Origin: an uncultured bacterium | GTDB taxonomy: Bacteria > Bacillota > Clostridia > Lachnospirales > Lachnospiraceae | Reading direction: 5' to 3' | Length of the DNA: 33,610 nucleotides | Assembly (NCBI GenBank): GCA_947175015.1 | Contig: CAMWLE010000033.1 | Location: forward strand, 1 to 33,610 | Part shown: one piece after another, positions 15,725 through 23,953 of the stretch | Numbering within the stretch: the first letter of the stretch is position 1 | Layout: each line of letters begins with the position of its first letter | Notes under the pieces: generated by a model | Seen by the model: only the letters and a program-made list of their open reading frames with translations | The model's database searches: none | Told to the model about the DNA's origin: nothing | Made by a program: the position numbers and the translations under genes

Positions 15725-17041
15725 CTATATCTCAAATTCCTGAAATTCATCCTGTATTTCTTCGTTGTCGATTCCGCCTTTTGCCATTTCAAAGCTGTTG
15801 TCGCCCAAAATTTCGGAGACGGATTTCTGTGGATTTTGATATAAAATATTGATCAGTTCTATAAAGTCCCGGATAATTTCACGGGGCGTAATATGTGTCG
15901 AAGCTCCAACACGGTTGTATTCCACTGTAAGAAAATATACCAGATCTTCCTGGGACAGGACCGGGGTGTAGTTGTAAAGCCGGGCATGTATGTTCAGCAA
16001 TTTCTCCACAAGAATGTACATTTCCTCTTGGTTCAGCATTTGCAGTCTGATAATGGGCGCGGACAAATCTCTGGTGTCGGCGGTGGAGAAATGCCCTTCT
16101 GCCAGACGAGAGCGCAGGGCTTCATAGCTGAACACGCCCTTATATTTATCTTCAATACATTGGGGTGTGCCTCCCATAAGGAAGCCGATATGTCTGGCTT
16201 TGCCCTGCAGTACATCATTGTACATGGTAAGGATTTTCTCATAATTGTTGGCTCGTGTAATGGAATTTGGTATTTTGTACAGGTTTACCAGTTCATCAAT
16301 GATAACCAACATACCTTTATAGCCTGCGCCAACCAGAAAAGCGGCAAAAAGTTTCAGAAAATCATACCAGGTTTCATCAGTTACGATAAAATTGATACCC
16401 AGGTCTTCTTTTGCTTCTTTCCTGGTAGGGTATTCTCCCCGGAACCATCTCAAAACGTTGGATTTCGTTGTGCTGTCATCCTGTTTGTATGCCTGCCAGT
16501 AGAGTACTACGGCTCTGGCAAATTCAAATCCGTTTACCATACCTTCCAGGGAACCCGCCACAGAATAAATCTGTTTCTCTACCAGGGCATCAAAGGCTTC
16601 TCCTTCTGCGGATGACTGCATTTTCACCGTAGTCTGGATTCCGGCAATCCATTTTTCAAGAATCAGCGGTAGTGCGCCGCCGTCAGGTTTGGATTTTGTG
16701 GACAAATTTTGAATCAATTCTTTGTATGTGGCAAGCCCCTGTCCTTTGGTGCCGGCAAAACGGCGTTCCGGTGAAAGGTCTGCGTCCACTACCACAAATC
16801 CTTTGGCGGTTGCGTAATTTCGTATGGTTTGAAGCAGGAAACTTTTTCCGCTTCCGTATTTTCCCACGATAAAGCGGAAGGAGGCGCCGCCTTCCTTGAT
16901 CATTTCTATGTCATGAAGAATTGCGGAGATTTCCTGTGTGCGTCCTACAGTGATATATTCCAGTCCCGCTCTGGGCACTACGCCCCCCTTTAAGGCATTG
17001 ATTAAAATATTGGCGATTCTTGTGGGTACTTGTCCTGCCAT
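15725..17041 (-). CDS. BREX-type P-loop ATPase (DUF2791, BrxD-like)
   Basis: 438 residues. Walker A GKYGSGKS at 60-67, preceded by GREYITVGR-like lead-in (YITVGRTQEI, 29-38). DUF2791 features follow: VVVDADLSPERRF, then LVIIDELVNLYK with Walker B Asp249-Glu250, then GFLMGGTPQCIED and SRLAEGHF. The family (PF10923, the BREX_ATPase group) includes BrxD of type 2 BREX, which is encoded next to an Lhr-like helicase, as here. It probably couples ATP hydrolysis to assembly or loading of the complex on DNA. The 5' end overlaps the TerB gene by 40 nt, which points to translational coupling. No PglX methylase or PglZ gene is present in the window. Confidence 0.9.
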   Translation of the reverse strand: MAGQVPTRIANILINALKGGVVPRAGLEYITVGRTQEISAILHDIEMIKEGGASFRFIVGKYGSGKSFLLQTIRNYATAKGFVVVDADLSPERRFAGTKGQGLATYKELIQNLSTKSKPDGGALPLILEKWIAGIQTTVKMQSSAEGEAFDALVEKQIYSVAGSLEGMVNGFEFARAVVLYWQAYKQDDSTTKSNVLRWFRGEYPTRKEAKEDLGINFIVTDETWYDFLKLFAAFLVGAGYKGMLVIIDELVNLYKIPNSITRANNYEKILTMYNDVLQGKARHIGFLMGGTPQCIEDKYKGVFSYEALRSRLAEGHFSTADTRDLSAPIIRLQMLNQEEMYILVEKLLNIHARLYNYTPVLSQEDLVYFLTVEYNRVGASTHITPREIIRDFIELINILYQNPQKSVSEILGDNSFEMAKGGIDNEEIQDEFQEFEI

Positions 17042-19128
17042 ATGCGTTTCACCATTCCTTTTATTTGTTCTGTGTAATCTTCATAAAATGCGAAGTCTCC
17101 GTCCAAGAGGCTGTCCCCTATATAGTCCGCGGCTTTTTCATTGATACCATCTATGAGAACTTCCAACATGATATTGTGTTCCCGGGCAAATTGCTTCATG
17201 CTGTTGTACTGCAAAATAGTGGCATTCGCGGATGTTGCAAAGCCTGTATGTTCTTGCCATAGGAGAAGCAATGCCTGCTTTTCCACATCATTAAAAGCAT
17301 TTTCGAGGCATTCCCAAGGGTCGGGGGAAGCATTTGCTGTACCTGGCCAAGGGGCCTCTGCTGTTGCTGCGGCAGTTGTGAATGCAGCAATTCCTGACGC
17401 AGCAGCGGCAGATGTCGTTGTTGCAGCGAATGATTCTGGAGATGCGGCAGGCGTTTTAGGTTCTGCTTCTATGGCAGAAAAAGATTTCGTTGTATTGTAT
17501 TCAGATATTGCGGATAACATTTCCGGATTTAATACAAGCTGTCCATCCTGCGCTATCATAATTGGTGATGCCTGTTCTATTGCGGCGGATGTCTGTGCAG
17601 CAACCGGTTGTGTATCTGTAGTTGCCGCAAGGTGTTGTGTTGTCACAGCGTCCAAAGCGTCTGCCGTAGGTGGTATTGCAGATTCTGGTGCTAAGGTATT
17701 GTGCACAGCAGCGGAAGCGTTTTGCGGTTCTGGCATTGCCATTTCGGTCATGGCAGATTCCGGCGATTGTTCCGGCACAATCAGCTTCTCCTGCGTGATT
17801 AGAGATTCACGGCGGATTCTTGCCAGTGCTTCAGCATCAACTTTCACTACTGTCTTGGTGGTTTCCCGATAGAATTCCATTGTGGCTTCCGTAACCAGAT
17901 GTTCCAGAGATATCCCCGCCTGTAATAGCACTTCAGTTGTTATGGGGCTGAGGGTATTGGTTCCGGCAGAAAGCTTATATTGATATTTCATAGCCTTTCT
18001 CAAAACGGATTCCATTTGTTTCAATACATAACCCACCAGTTGTTTCCCGCTTTCTGTGGTTATTGTTGTATGAAATGTCCATTTGTTCTGACTGCGCACA
18101 TATATTTCCTTTTCGGACAGCACAACCCGTTTGTCGGGATGTCTGAGACCGGGATAAAATAGTGCATCCTGAAAAGGAGTCCAGGGTGTCATGTTTTTAG
18201 TGGGCTGAAACACAAAATCATCTAATAATATTTGTTTTTCAGAGAAGATTTCCCGTAGCCTGTGGATGACATGGTTAAAACAGTCTTGGATCAATCCTAC
18301 GGTATCATCATTATAAAATCTGGACTTTCTAATATCATATTTGGATATGGAACAATATAAGTCAAAATTGTCGTCAGGATTTACCACCTTTGGGTAGTAT
18401 GTACCAAGGTGGTTGGCAGTGATAAATTCTTTGAAGGCCCAGGGCAGGTCATAATAGATATGGTAATCTTTCAGCCATTTGAGTACATACTTATCAATTG
18501 CCTGGTCATATGCGCGGAAAGTATTCCAGAAAAACATCAGTTTTTCCAGTCCGTCCTGTGGATTGTTCACGCCAATATTGTTGAGTAATTCATAAAAATA
18601 TAAAAAGGCATAAGAAATAGAAATGTGGGTAATATCTCCTCCCCGTACTTTTGTGCGCCAGGTAAAATAAGTTCTGAGCTGCTCATATCCCATCATCTGA
18701 TAGTTCGGATAATAGGAGGAAAAAGGTACCTGTTGTGCATAGGTATCCTCAAAATCTTTCATAAACATTCCCTGCTTATAAAATATCCGGGCATTGTCCT
18801 GCTGGGCTTTCTTATTATAAAATTTGGAGGTATTATAATTATGATTATAATTCAGAAAACGGTCTTCTCTGGCAATATCTCTCATCTGCTGAAAAAGTTC
18901 CCGGATTTCATCTTTTTCGGGAGGTTCAATTTTCTGAGATTTTAACACAAATTTGCCCACACCCGGCATGGGGCATGAGTCATATTCAATTTCATAATAG
19001 GATTCCGATGAGCTCATGTCCAGCGGTGGATGCGGTGAAATTTCTGCATCAGAAGGTTTTAACCCTCCGGAATCCTCTGGATGCTGCGGTATCTGGAATG
19101 CGTTATATTTCTTATTATATTGATTCAT
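17002..19128 (-). CDS. TerB_N / TerB_C domain protein
   Basis: 708 residues, cytosolic. Residues about 115-330 match my memory of the TerB_N domain: YEQLRTYFTWRTKVRGG (148-164) and YAFLYFYELLNNIGV (173-187), then a helical region (DKYVLKWLKDYHIYYDLP). Residues about 460-605 are an Ala/Thr/Pro/Ser-rich disordered linker. Residues 608-708 resemble TerB_C: ENAFNDVEKQALLLLW, LEVLIDGINEKAADYIGDSL and FYEDYTEQI. TerB-type helical domains are tied to tellurite-resistance and phage-stress gene sets. The protein sits 7 nt downstream of the small membrane protein and overlaps the ATPase gene, so the three are one transcript. The catalytic role is unknown; a scaffold or sensor for the ATPase/helicase is likely. 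Confidence 0.85.
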   Translation of the reverse strand: MNQYNKKYNAFQIPQHPEDSGGLKPSDAEISPHPPLDMSSSESYYEIEYDSCPMPGVGKFVLKSQKIEPPEKDEIRELFQQMRDIAREDRFLNYNHNYNTSKFYNKKAQQDNARIFYKQGMFMKDFEDTYAQQVPFSSYYPNYQMMGYEQLRTYFTWRTKVRGGDITHISISYAFLYFYELLNNIGVNNPQDGLEKLMFFWNTFRAYDQAIDKYVLKWLKDYHIYYDLPWAFKEFITANHLGTYYPKVVNPDDNFDLYCSISKYDIRKSRFYNDDTVGLIQDCFNHVIHRLREIFSEKQILLDDFVFQPTKNMTPWTPFQDALFYPGLRHPDKRVVLSEKEIYVRSQNKWTFHTTITTESGKQLVGYVLKQMESVLRKAMKYQYKLSAGTNTLSPITTEVLLQAGISLEHLVTEATMEFYRETTKTVVKVDAEALARIRRESLITQEKLIVPEQSPESAMTEMAMPEPQNASAAVHNTLAPESAIPPTADALDAVTTQHLAATTDTQPVAAQTSAAIEQASPIMIAQDGQLVLNPEMLSAISEYNTTKSFSAIEAEPKTPAASPESFAATTTSAAAASGIAAFTTAAATAEAPWPGTANASPDPWECLENAFNDVEKQALLLLWQEHTGFATSANATILQYNSMKQFAREHNIMLEVLIDGINEKAADYIGDSLLDGDFAFYEDYTEQIKGMVKRIWQDKYPQESPIF

Positions 19129-19135
19129 ATATAAA

Positions 19136-19537
19136 CTAATGTCCCTCTATATTGTCCGGAAACGGAGCGGATGTATTTAAATAGAACAAGTAATTTCCAT
19201 CCTCTGTTTTCGTGAGATAACAGCTCCATTCGTCAAATTCATAGTATTTTGCCATGCTGTTTTTGATTTCAGATTCCTGCATTTCTGTTGAAAACAGGAT
19301 GGAAGATAAACAATCAACATGATTTCCTGTTCCTGAAGTATTTCCCGTTTCCGAAGATATGCTCACAATCTGAATATCCGAAATTTCGTTTTCCAGATGA
19401 AACTGTAATTTGTCTGTCTGTTCTTTGGTGGCAATATGATTTATGCACATGCCAAAGATTTCATATAGGATGAAAAATATGAGTAACAGGATAGGTAAGA
19501 ATAAAATTATCAATCCGGTTCTTTTTAACCACTTCAT
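19136..19537 (-). CDS. Small membrane-anchored protein, first gene of the TerB operon
   Basis: 133 residues. Residues 1-6 are basic (MKWLKR), 7-27 are one strongly hydrophobic helix, and the remaining 105 residues are hydrophilic, so the fold is N-terminally anchored with a domain that is probably outside the cell (positive-inside rule). It holds two Cys (in VDCLSS and WSCYLT) that could pair. The ATG at 19537 is fixed by GGAGG 5 nt upstream and by a promoter that begins only 34 nt further up; the longer frame to 19642 would start upstream of the promoter. I recognise no family. The stop is 7 nt before the TerB gene. Confidence 0.75.
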   Translation of the reverse strand: MKWLKRTGLIILFLPILLLIFFILYEIFGMCINHIATKEQTDKLQFHLENEISDIQIVSISSETGNTSGTGNHVDCLSSILFSTEMQESEIKNSMAKYYEFDEWSCYLTKTEDGNYLFYLNTSAPFPDNIEGH

Positions 19538-19570
19538 TTTTGCCTCCGCTGATTTTGATTTATGACTACT

Positions 19571-19599
19571 ATTATAATCTATGTTCAACAACAGCGCAA
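19571..19599 (-). promoter_or_regulatory. Promoter of the TerB/ATPase/helicase operon
   Basis: Minus strand TTGCGC, 17-bp spacer, perfect TATAAT. The -10 box ends 34 nt before the first ATG, giving a leader of about 25 nt. Confidence 0.7.
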
Positions 19600-19720
19600 T
19601 TCCGAAAAAAGTAATTATATGCAAGACTGTAAACTGATTCAATGTGTAGTATAAATTGCAAAGGTGTGTATAACATGGTCATCTCAAATATTTTTCTGAC
19701 CACGGATAAAGTAAATGAAA

Positions 19721-20167
19721 TTACACATGTGTATGTATCACACGAATCTTCTCTCCGAGCAGCTTCTGGATGTGGAAAACTTCTTCAACATCAGGCATCC
19801 GCAGCGGATTCAACATCTGGAATACAGTGTTGGCAAATCCACAGGGAAAATGATAGTGCAGGTCATTCAGGGAGCTTTCCCGATTACAACAGGGAAGTAT
19901 TACGGTTAGGTCTTGAAATCTTTTTGCGCTTGCATTGTCCATTGCTTCACCCCACCAGTCGAAATCAAGTGATGTTTGGCAAAAAGGGCACAAAATTTTT
20001 TCCAGATTGCTTCCACAGTCAATGAACATGGGGATTGGAGAAATAATAGACTGAATTTCATCAGCTTTTATTCTGGATTGAAGGTAATTTTCCACTGTAT
20101 GTATTATATTTGTATTGATATGTTTGTCAGGAGTTGTCGGAATTATTTTGATAATATAATCTGACAT
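19721..20167 (-). CDS. Hypothetical protein with a CxxC...CC zinc-ribbon-like motif
   Basis: 148 residues, soluble. CPFC at about residues 60-63 and PCCN about 30 residues later could bind one zinc. The following SLNDLHYHFPCGFA pattern recurs, as far as I recall, in uncharacterised bacterial proteins. ATG at 20167 was chosen over GTG at 20179; an aaaggtg site lies upstream at 20179-20185. It is 45 nt downstream of the ogt-like gene on the same strand and probably shares its transcript. Function unknown. Confidence 0.75.
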   Translation of the reverse strand: MSDYIIKIIPTTPDKHINTNIIHTVENYLQSRIKADEIQSIISPIPMFIDCGSNLEKILCPFCQTSLDFDWWGEAMDNASAKRFQDLTVILPCCNRESSLNDLHYHFPCGFANTVFQMLNPLRMPDVEEVFHIQKLLGEKIRVIHTHV

Positions 20168-20212
20168 AATGGTTATCACACCTTTATTCTACATAAGTCT
20201 GCATGTATCAAT

Positions 20213-20734
20213 TCATGTGGTACAGATTCCATTGTTTATGATATCCGTTTTTTCCAGTGTAAGCAATTGGATTTTCAAATCAATGCCTCCTGCATATCCT
20301 GTCAGGTTTCCGTTTGCGCCTATGACTCTGTGGCATGGGATAATGATGGAGATGGGATTATGTCCCACAGCCTGGCCAACGGCCTGAGCGGACATTCTGG
20401 CAAGTCCCATTTTGGCAGCAATTTTATCGGCAATTGTTCCATAAGTCGTTGTCTGTCCATAAGGAATTGTAAGCAGTATTTCCCATACCATTTTCCGAAA
20501 AGGAGTTGCTTCCATAGAAAGGGGCGGTGTGAAGTCCGGTACTTTCCCGCTAAAATAAATATCCAACCATTTTCTGGTCTCATCAAAAACGGCAACGGAC
20601 TGTTCATGGTATGCCTCCGGAAAAGCCGGAATACTGTCTTTTTGCTTTATAAACCACAAACCGGTTAGTGATGTATGCGTTCCGGTCATTATCATATTGC
20701 TGACAGGAGATTTATAATACTGTATGTATTGCAT
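20213..20734 (-). CDS. ogt: Methylated-DNA--[protein]-cysteine S-methyltransferase
   Basis: 173 residues. The active-site motif IIPCHRVIGANGNLTGYAGG has the acceptor Cys134, and the helix-turn-helix region (ADKIAAKMGLARMSAQAVG with its following NP) and the YGQTTTYG turn are all present. The enzyme removes alkyl groups from O6-alkylguanine in DNA onto its own Cys in a one-use reaction. The start is ATG 20734 (MQYIQYYKSP) with GGAGG 5 nt upstream; the longer frame to 20818 has no such site. A promoter lies about 55 nt upstream. Length is typical of the Ogt/MGMT single-domain type. Confidence 0.93.
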   Translation of the reverse strand: MQYIQYYKSPVSNMIMTGTHTSLTGLWFIKQKDSIPAFPEAYHEQSVAVFDETRKWLDIYFSGKVPDFTPPLSMEATPFRKMVWEILLTIPYGQTTTYGTIADKIAAKMGLARMSAQAVGQAVGHNPISIIIPCHRVIGANGNLTGYAGGIDLKIQLLTLEKTDIINNGICTT

Positions 20735-20789
20735 TTGCGCCTCCATTGCTTTCATACCAGATTCAGGATAGAAGATAGTGTACTTTGAT

Positions 20790-20818
20790 ATTGTACCAAA
20801 ATGTCTATGTAACAGCAA
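20790..20818 (-). promoter_or_regulatory. Promoter of ogt
   Basis: Minus strand TTGCTG, 17-bp spacer, TACAAT, about 55 nt before the ATG. Confidence 0.5.
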
Positions 20819-20956
20819 TACTTAATCTTATGTGTTTATTTGTTTTGGAAATAATATTTTGCAGCATTTGTGATATTTTCCAACCTTAATTCTGGAATGA
20901 GGGAGAGAAGTAAATGTTAAATTTCCGGAAACTACCTAAATTTTCCCGGAATTTTC

Positions 20957-20985
20957 TGGACAAAGATTTTTACGTATTATATAAT
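20957..20985 (+). promoter_or_regulatory. Promoter of the TldD/TldE operon
   Basis: TGGACA, 17-bp spacer, perfect TATAAT; about 90 nt before the ATG at 21079. Confidence 0.65.
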
Positions 20986-21078
20986 TTCCGTGTAACGCAG
21001 ACAACAATTTATTGAGCCGGCACAGGCATTGTCAGATTTTGATTGGATATTTGCCGATGCAGGCAAGGAGGTAGGGAG

Positions 21079-22416
21079 ATGTATCAGTTTCCGGAGGGTT
21101 TTTACACGGATGTAAGGGAAGAGGCAGTGAATGCCACAGTGATAACCATTGAAAATGGTGTGGTAAAGGAGAATAAGACGAAAAAGGAGCAGGGTGTTAT
21201 TATCCGGCTCTATGACGGTAAAAGATGGTACATCAGTTCTACTACGGAGCTTGACAGGGTACAGGCAGAGATTGACGCCCTGGCTGAAATGGCAGTACCA
21301 TGTCAGGAAATTGGGGAAGACCCGGTGGTAAAGAAATATGAAGTAAACAAAGAAACACAGTTGCGTTATACGGATTGTGATGTAAGCAAAATACCGAATC
21401 AGGATAAGCTGGCAATGGCGGAAAATTATTGTAAATGTATGAAGTCATATGAGGAGATACAGCGCTGGAAGGTGTTTTATTTGGATAATCATACGGTAAA
21501 GCATATTGTGTCCAGCAAGGGATGTGATGTGACTTTTGATACACAGAACTGCTGTATTGCGGTGCGCCACGTTCTGATGAAAGATGATAAACCATTTTAC
21601 GGCAGTAAAGATTTCTATCGAATGAAATTTGATGAATTGCCGGGGCATGAGGAAGAACTTCATGCAGTGATTAAAGAGGATATTCAGTATAATGAGAATG
21701 CGGTATCGGTGGAACCGGGGGAATATACCTGTATTTTCTCTCCCGCAGTAACCGGGGTGTTTGCCCATGAAAGTTTTGGGCATAAGAGTGAATCGGATTT
21801 CATGGTCGGTGATGAAAATATGAAAAAGGAATGGGCCATTGGCACGAGGGTGGGGGCTGACCTTTTGAATATTGTAGATACCGGAATGGAGGAAGGTTCC
21901 GGGTATGTGCCTTTTGATGATGAAGGTACCAGGGCAAAGAAGACATATCTAATCAAGAAAGGCATTTTGTCAGGAAGGCTGCACAGTGCTATGACAGCAG
22001 CAGCGTTAGAAGAGGATTTGACAGCAAATGCCAGGGCAATCGATTTCCAGTATGAACCCATCGTACGTATGACGGCTACATATGTGGAACCGGGGGAGAG
22101 TACGAAGGAAGAGTTGATTGCGGGAGTGGAGAAGGGAATCTATATCATGGATTATAAGCATGGTTCCGGTATGAGTACATTTACCATTGCGCCCAACAAG
22201 GCGTATATGATTCGGGACGGCAAGCTGGCGGAACCTGTGAAAATATCGGTGGTGACTGGCAATGTTATGAGTACGCTTCATGAGATTGACGGACTATCCC
22301 AAGAATTTGAGCTTTGTTCCTTTGCCCTTGGAGGATGCGGCAAAATGGAGCAGTTTCCTTTGAGAGTAGGGCTGGGCGGACCTTATATGCGGGTGAAGCA
22401 TCTGAATGTGCAGTAG
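21079..22416 (+). CDS. TldD-type metalloprotease (TldD/PmbA family)
   Basis: 445 residues. The zinc site HESFGH (230-235), within VFAHESFGHKSESDF, is the TldD HExxxH motif; the C-terminal part ends with the Gly-rich GGCGKMEQFPLRVGLGGP segment seen in the family. TldD works with TldE/PmbA as a heterodimer that degrades unfolded peptides and, in some hosts, trims RiPP leader peptides. The partner follows 133 nt downstream. Start at 21079 with an aaggaggt site 7 nt upstream; the longer frame opens at a TTG. Both genes appear complete. Confidence 0.92.
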   Translation: MYQFPEGFYTDVREEAVNATVITIENGVVKENKTKKEQGVIIRLYDGKRWYISSTTELDRVQAEIDALAEMAVPCQEIGEDPVVKKYEVNKETQLRYTDCDVSKIPNQDKLAMAENYCKCMKSYEEIQRWKVFYLDNHTVKHIVSSKGCDVTFDTQNCCIAVRHVLMKDDKPFYGSKDFYRMKFDELPGHEEELHAVIKEDIQYNENAVSVEPGEYTCIFSPAVTGVFAHESFGHKSESDFMVGDENMKKEWAIGTRVGADLLNIVDTGMEEGSGYVPFDDEGTRAKKTYLIKKGILSGRLHSAMTAAALEEDLTANARAIDFQYEPIVRMTATYVEPGESTKEELIAGVEKGIYIMDYKHGSGMSTFTIAPNKAYMIRDGKLAEPVKISVVTGNVMSTLHEIDGLSQEFELCSFALGGCGKMEQFPLRVGLGGPYMRVKHLNVQ

Positions 22417-22549
22417 ATGAAGATGCGGAATCTGGTTTCAGCATAGGGAATGAAAAATGGATTGTTTCAGTGTATTTAATTGAAAAATCATTAGGTGCTA
22501 TATGAAATATTGATAGAATGCCTGCTGGGGCGGGCAGGGAGGTGCGATT

Positions 22550-23773
22550 ATGGTAAAGGAAAAATATATTTTAACGCGTCGGGAGATAAATCTCAGTGTG
22601 GCAAATGGGGAGATTTCTTCTGTAATTAAGAAGAGCATTACAAAAAGCGCTTGTCGGGCATATGACAATGGCTGTATAGGTGTGGCCGGAACGCTTGGGG
22701 AAGCAGAAGATGAACTGATGGGGCAGGCTGTGGAGAATCTGAAGCTGGAGATTCCCTATAAAGCGGAAGCCACTGCGGGGATTGTTCGTCAGGAACATTT
22801 GGAATGTGGTGATTTCAGCCTGGAAGATAGCAGCAGTTTTTTGAAAGAGGCGGAGGAAGTACTCAGTATTCTGAAACAGGAATATCCTCAACTGATATTT
22901 GGCAATAAAATATATCTGATAGAGGAAAGCAGTCAGCTTATCAATGATGCGGGAACAAATCTGCATTACAGCGACCGGGTCATGGGTTATGTGTTGTTGG
23001 TAAAACATGTGGATTCTGTCAATATTTTTGATGATAGCCTGGTGTATATGGTGCGTGATTTCGATCGGGAAGTGTTTTTGAAGGAAGCCAGGGAACATCT
23101 GGATGCGTTCCAGAATCCGGTAGAAATGCCGGAGGGGGATATGCTGCCAGTGATTGTCAATCCGATGGGATTGGGAAGTTTTATTGTTCAGAACCTGGAC
23201 GCATTGGCATTTGGGCACAAAACTTCATTTTTTAACGGAAAGCTGGGCGAGAAGCTGTTTGACGATAAATTTTCCTTGTATGTGGACAGAAGCGCAGAGA
23301 TAACCTGTAATTCATTCTTTGACGCAGAGGGAAGTACCTGTGAGGGTGATAAATGTTATTTGATTCAAAACGGCGTATTGGTGAGGCCTTTTGCGGATAA
23401 AAAGCTTGCCGGAGAATTCGGGTATGAGAATACGGCCACTGCTGATGGTGCATATGATAGTGTGCCATCCAACACTGCGTATTGTTTTTCAGGAGAATGT
23501 TCACAGCAGACGTTAAGGGAGTTGCTGGGAGACATGGATGGGATTTATATTACCAATATGAGCGGTGGTGATTTCACCAGTGAAGGGGATTTTGCTTCCC
23601 CTGTGCAGACGGCATTTCTCTACCGTGGGGGCAGATTGGCGGGCAGGCTGCCTGAATTTAACATTTCCGGAAACATTTATGATATTTTCGGCAAGAATTA
23701 TGTGGGAATCTCATCAGACAAACCCTATGAAGGAGAGCATAAGATGGTGGTGAAGGTGCAGATTTCTCAATAA
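22550..23773 (+). CDS. TldE/PmbA-like partner of the TldD protein
   Basis: 407 residues of the PmbA/TldE side of the family. The N-terminal domain (1-210) shows alternating strands and helices; the C-terminal domain carries SGGDFTSEGDFASPVQTAFLYRGG and GRLPEFNISGNI, the conserved TldE C-terminal core. The HExxxH zinc motif is absent, as expected for the non-catalytic subunit (the equivalent reads AFGHKTSFF). It is shorter than typical PmbA (about 440-450 aa). ATG preceded by gggaggtgcg. It ends about 77 nt before the terminator and is transcribed with the gene at 21079. Confidence 0.88.
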   Translation: MVKEKYILTRREINLSVANGEISSVIKKSITKSACRAYDNGCIGVAGTLGEAEDELMGQAVENLKLEIPYKAEATAGIVRQEHLECGDFSLEDSSSFLKEAEEVLSILKQEYPQLIFGNKIYLIEESSQLINDAGTNLHYSDRVMGYVLLVKHVDSVNIFDDSLVYMVRDFDREVFLKEAREHLDAFQNPVEMPEGDMLPVIVNPMGLGSFIVQNLDALAFGHKTSFFNGKLGEKLFDDKFSLYVDRSAEITCNSFFDAEGSTCEGDKCYLIQNGVLVRPFADKKLAGEFGYENTATADGAYDSVPSNTAYCFSGECSQQTLRELLGDMDGIYITNMSGGDFTSEGDFASPVQTAFLYRGGRLAGRLPEFNISGNIYDIFGKNYVGISSDKPYEGEHKMVVKVQISQ

Positions 23774-23850
23774 ACTGTCAGGTTTTTTCTCATCTTTGGA
23801 TGTACTGTCAAGTTTGGTTATGCCAAAACAATTACCGTATAGTAAAAGGT

Positions 23851-23886
23851 AAGGGAACCGGATGATTGTATCGGTTCCCTTTTTCG
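23851..23886 (+). terminator. Terminator of the TldD/TldE operon
   Basis: A 10-bp perfect stem aagggaaccg / cggttccctt with an 11-nt loop, followed by tttttc. It can also serve the opposite strand weakly, but the MFS gene ends further right and converges on it. Confidence 0.9.
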
Positions 23887-23953
23887 TTGCTTTTAAGATG
23901 TTATAAAACATAAATCATTAGATTTCTGGCAATTTCAGCCGTTGCACCCATGT

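Larger units (their letters stand above)
20735..21078. other. Divergent intergenic region between ogt and the TldD-type gene
   Basis: Contains one promoter for each direction (20790-20818 minus; 20957-20985 plus) and no credible small gene. Imperfect inverted ccgg-centred repeats (aaatttccgg about 20920 and cccggaattt about 20945) precede the plus promoter and could be an operator. Confidence 0.5.

Noticed and set aside
15893..16615. 240-codon plus-strand open frame
   Set aside because: Antisense to the DUF2791 ATPase gene, whose motifs are intact; the composition is not protein-like.
17141..17872. 243-codon plus-strand open frame rich in Ala/Val/Ser
   Set aside because: It is antisense to the Ala/Thr linker of the TerB gene; low-complexity GC-rich codons keep the opposite strand open. 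No ribosome site.
19642..20025. 127-codon plus-strand open frame
   Set aside because: Overlaps the minus-strand zinc-ribbon-like gene, which has better start signals and a metal motif.
22417..22549. Short hairpin cctgc/gcagg before the TldE gene, considered as a terminator
   Set aside because: Five-bp stem with no T run, overlapping the ribosome-site region.
21079..23773. TldD/TldE pair as part of a RiPP peptide cluster with the ABC exporter
   Set aside because: No precursor peptide or modifying enzyme in the window, and the ABC genes are 6 kb away behind unrelated genes.
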